Of a stretch of 14,645 bases of DNA, positions 13,419 through 14,645 are shown in pieces. Each line of letters starts with the position of its first letter. Position 1 is the stretch's first letter. The position numbers and the translations under genes were made by a program. Below the pieces are notes generated by a model. The model was not told where the DNA came from. It ran no database searches and saw only the letters and a list, made by a program, of their open reading frames with translations. Origin of the DNA: Pseudomonadota bacterium (GTDB taxonomy: Bacteria > Desulfobacterota > Desulfovibrionia > Desulfovibrionales > Desulfovibrionaceae); contig JAEYTO010000016.1 of the NCBI GenBank assembly GCA_023433925.1, positions 1-14,645 on the forward strand. Direction: 5' to 3'.

Positions 13419-14585
13419 ATGAGCCGTATCGCCGAAACAGCCAGGAAGCGCCTCAAGGCCCGCCGCCGAGCGGAAATCCGCTTCAGGATCTATGCCCGGC
13501 TAGCCATCTTCCTGGCCGCCGGGTTCCTCGTCTTTTTCCTCCACGACATGATCGGCACCGGCTACCCGGCCTTCCGGCAGACGAAGCTCCTCGTGGAGGT
13601 TTCCTACAACCAAGAGAGCGCCGAAATCGGCCAGCTCGCCGTTGACGAGAAGTACGAGCGCATCGTCAGCCGGGGCTTCCTGCGCGTCATCCCCATGCGC
13701 ATGAAGGCCGATCCCGAACTCATGGGCGTGACCCGCGAGGAATGGGTGCTGGCCACGGCCGAGGCCGACCAGTACATGAAGGGCAAGGTGAATCGGCTGA
13801 GCGAGGAGGAGCGGCGACTCATGGACCGCCTGCGGGAAGAGGGCCGCGCCAGGCTCGTGTTCAACGCGGGCTTCTTCGTGAACGGCGACTCCAAGCTCCC
13901 GGAGATGGCCGGGATCTGGGCCGCGGCCGTCGGCTCGGCCTACGTGCTCCTGCTCACGCTGGCCTTCAGCTTCCCGGTGGGTGTGCTCACGGCCGTGTAC
14001 CTGGAGGAGTTCGCCCCGGACAACCGGGTCACGCAGCTCATCGAGGTCAACATCAACAACCTGGCGGCCATCCCGTCCATCCTCTACGGCCTGCTGGGCC
14101 TGGCCATCTTCATCAACTTCTTCCAGGTGCCGCGCTCCTCGCCCATGGTCGGCGGCCTGACGCTGGCGCTCATGACCCTGCCGGTCATCATCATCACCAC
14201 GCGCGCGGCCCTGCGCTCGGTGCCGGGCTCTATCCGCGAGGCGGCCTACGGCATCGGCGCCACGCCCTGGCAGGTCGTCTGGCACCACACCCTGCCCCTG
14301 GCCCTGCCCGGCATCCTCACGGGCACCATCATCGGCCTGGCTCGCGCCATCGGCGAGAGCGCGCCCCTGCTCATCATCGGCATGATGGCCTACATCCCGG
14401 ACGCGCCGAGCAGCGCCTTCGAGGCGGCCACGGCCCTGCCCGCCCAGATCTACACCTGGTCCACGGACTCGCAGCGCGCCTTCACCGAGCGCACGGCCGC
14501 GGCCATCCTCGTGCTGCTCGCCGTGCTCCTGTCCATGAACGCCATCGCCATCTTCCTGCGCAACAAGTACGAAAGGAAGTGGTAA
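13419..14585 (+). CDS. pstA: Phosphate ABC transporter, permease subunit PstA (long form)
   Basis: A 388-residue permease, about 90 longer than E. coli PstA. A basic N-terminus (RKRLKARRR) leads to the first helix at about 27-45. A hydrophilic insertion of about 115 residues (48-163) follows, as in PstA proteins with a DUF3333-type N-terminal region. The core starts at about 165 with five further helices; AAIPSILYGLLGL at 216-228 and the EAA-type ATPase-docking loop EAAYGIGATPWQVVWHHTLPLALPGI at 274-299 are diagnostic. GGAGAG (13409-13414) lies 4 bases before the ATG. It pairs with PstC to form the transmembrane channel. The ATPase gene pstB is not in the window but is expected next; a hairpin directly after pstA raises the question of how it would be expressed. 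Confidence 0.95.
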   Translation: MSRIAETARKRLKARRRAEIRFRIYARLAIFLAAGFLVFFLHDMIGTGYPAFRQTKLLVEVSYNQESAEIGQLAVDEKYERIVSRGFLRVIPMRMKADPELMGVTREEWVLATAEADQYMKGKVNRLSEEERRLMDRLREEGRARLVFNAGFFVNGDSKLPEMAGIWAAAVGSAYVLLLTLAFSFPVGVLTAVYLEEFAPDNRVTQLIEVNINNLAAIPSILYGLLGLAIFINFFQVPRSSPMVGGLTLALMTLPVIIITTRAALRSVPGSIREAAYGIGATPWQVVWHHTLPLALPGILTGTIIGLARAIGESAPLLIIGMMAYIPDAPSSAFEAATALPAQIYTWSTDSQRAFTERTAAAILVLLAVLLSMNAIAIFLRNKYERKW

Positions 14586-14592
14586 AGAAAAC

Positions 14593-14643
14593 GGGGGGGA
14601 GGAAAACATTCTTGAAAGAAAGTTTTAATTCCCCCCCCCCCCC
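14593..14643 (+). terminator. G-run/C-run hairpin after pstA
   Basis: Seven G, AGG, then AAAAC (14603-14607) are mirrored by GTTTT (14622-14626) and a run of thirteen C (14631-14643), with TTCTT/AAGAA-like pairing around a GAA loop. This forms a long hairpin starting 8 bases after the pstA stop. It resembles G-rich/A-rich terminators that I associate with Desulfovibrio genomes. Arm lengths are unequal; the C-run count may be unreliable. Confidence 0.6.
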
Positions 14644-14645
14644 AA

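Noticed and set aside
1..14645. Defence island, prophage or other novel multi-gene system
   Set aside because: Apart from the transposase end there are no integrase, phage, toxin-antitoxin, nuclease or reverse-transcriptase genes; recognised genes are metabolic, envelope, chemotaxis and phosphate-transport functions.

Overview
The window looks like a GC-rich chromosomal segment of a Deltaproteobacterium, most plausibly a Desulfovibrio-like sulfate reducer. The grounds are strong C/G bias at third codon positions, long forms of PstC and PstA with N-terminal extensions, and a G-run/C-run hairpin after pstA of a style I associate with Desulfovibrio terminators. This assignment is an inference; no rRNA or taxonomic marker gene is present.

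Left edge (1-1021): the 3' end of an IS5-family transposase runs into the window on the + strand and meets, stop codon to stop codon, a Gly/Pro/Thr-rich lipoprotein gene on the - strand. Behind that is a second, very small lipoprotein gene with 11-residue amphipathic repeats. A 327-base gap with two adjacent hairpins follows.

Left-centre, + strand (1022-6036): a ferric-reductase/NADPH-oxidase-like flavocytochrome, an exported plant-type glutaminyl-peptide cyclotransferase, an unrecognised all-helical cytosolic protein, a GNAT acetyltransferase preceded by a dense array of perfect hairpins, and a dienelactone-hydrolase-family enzyme with Ser in the nucleophile position. These look like loosely spaced housekeeping or accessory genes rather than one tight operon.

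Centre, - strand (6134-8023): a DUF6544-like protein, an isochorismatase-family cysteine hydrolase and a PilZ domain protein. A perfect 12-bp-stem hairpin separates this block from the convergent hydrolase gene. The PilZ gene is divergent from the next gene.

Right half, + strand (8364-14585): a membrane chemoreceptor (Cache, HAMP, PAS, signalling domain), then the high-affinity phosphate uptake genes pstS, pstC and pstA. PstS captures periplasmic phosphate and PstC/PstA form the membrane channel; the ATPase gene pstB would be expected just beyond the right edge. A hairpin with a T-run between pstS and pstC probably lowers expression of the channel genes relative to the binding protein. A pair of TAACA-containing repeats 22 bp apart upstream of pstS is a candidate PhoB site.

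Most of the window is ordinary. I found no CRISPR array, RNA gene, defence island or convincing novel multi-gene system. The best leads are the hairpin array before the acetyltransferase gene, the IS/lipoprotein junction, the structured gap at 845-893, the unrecognised helical protein, and the pst regulatory hairpins.
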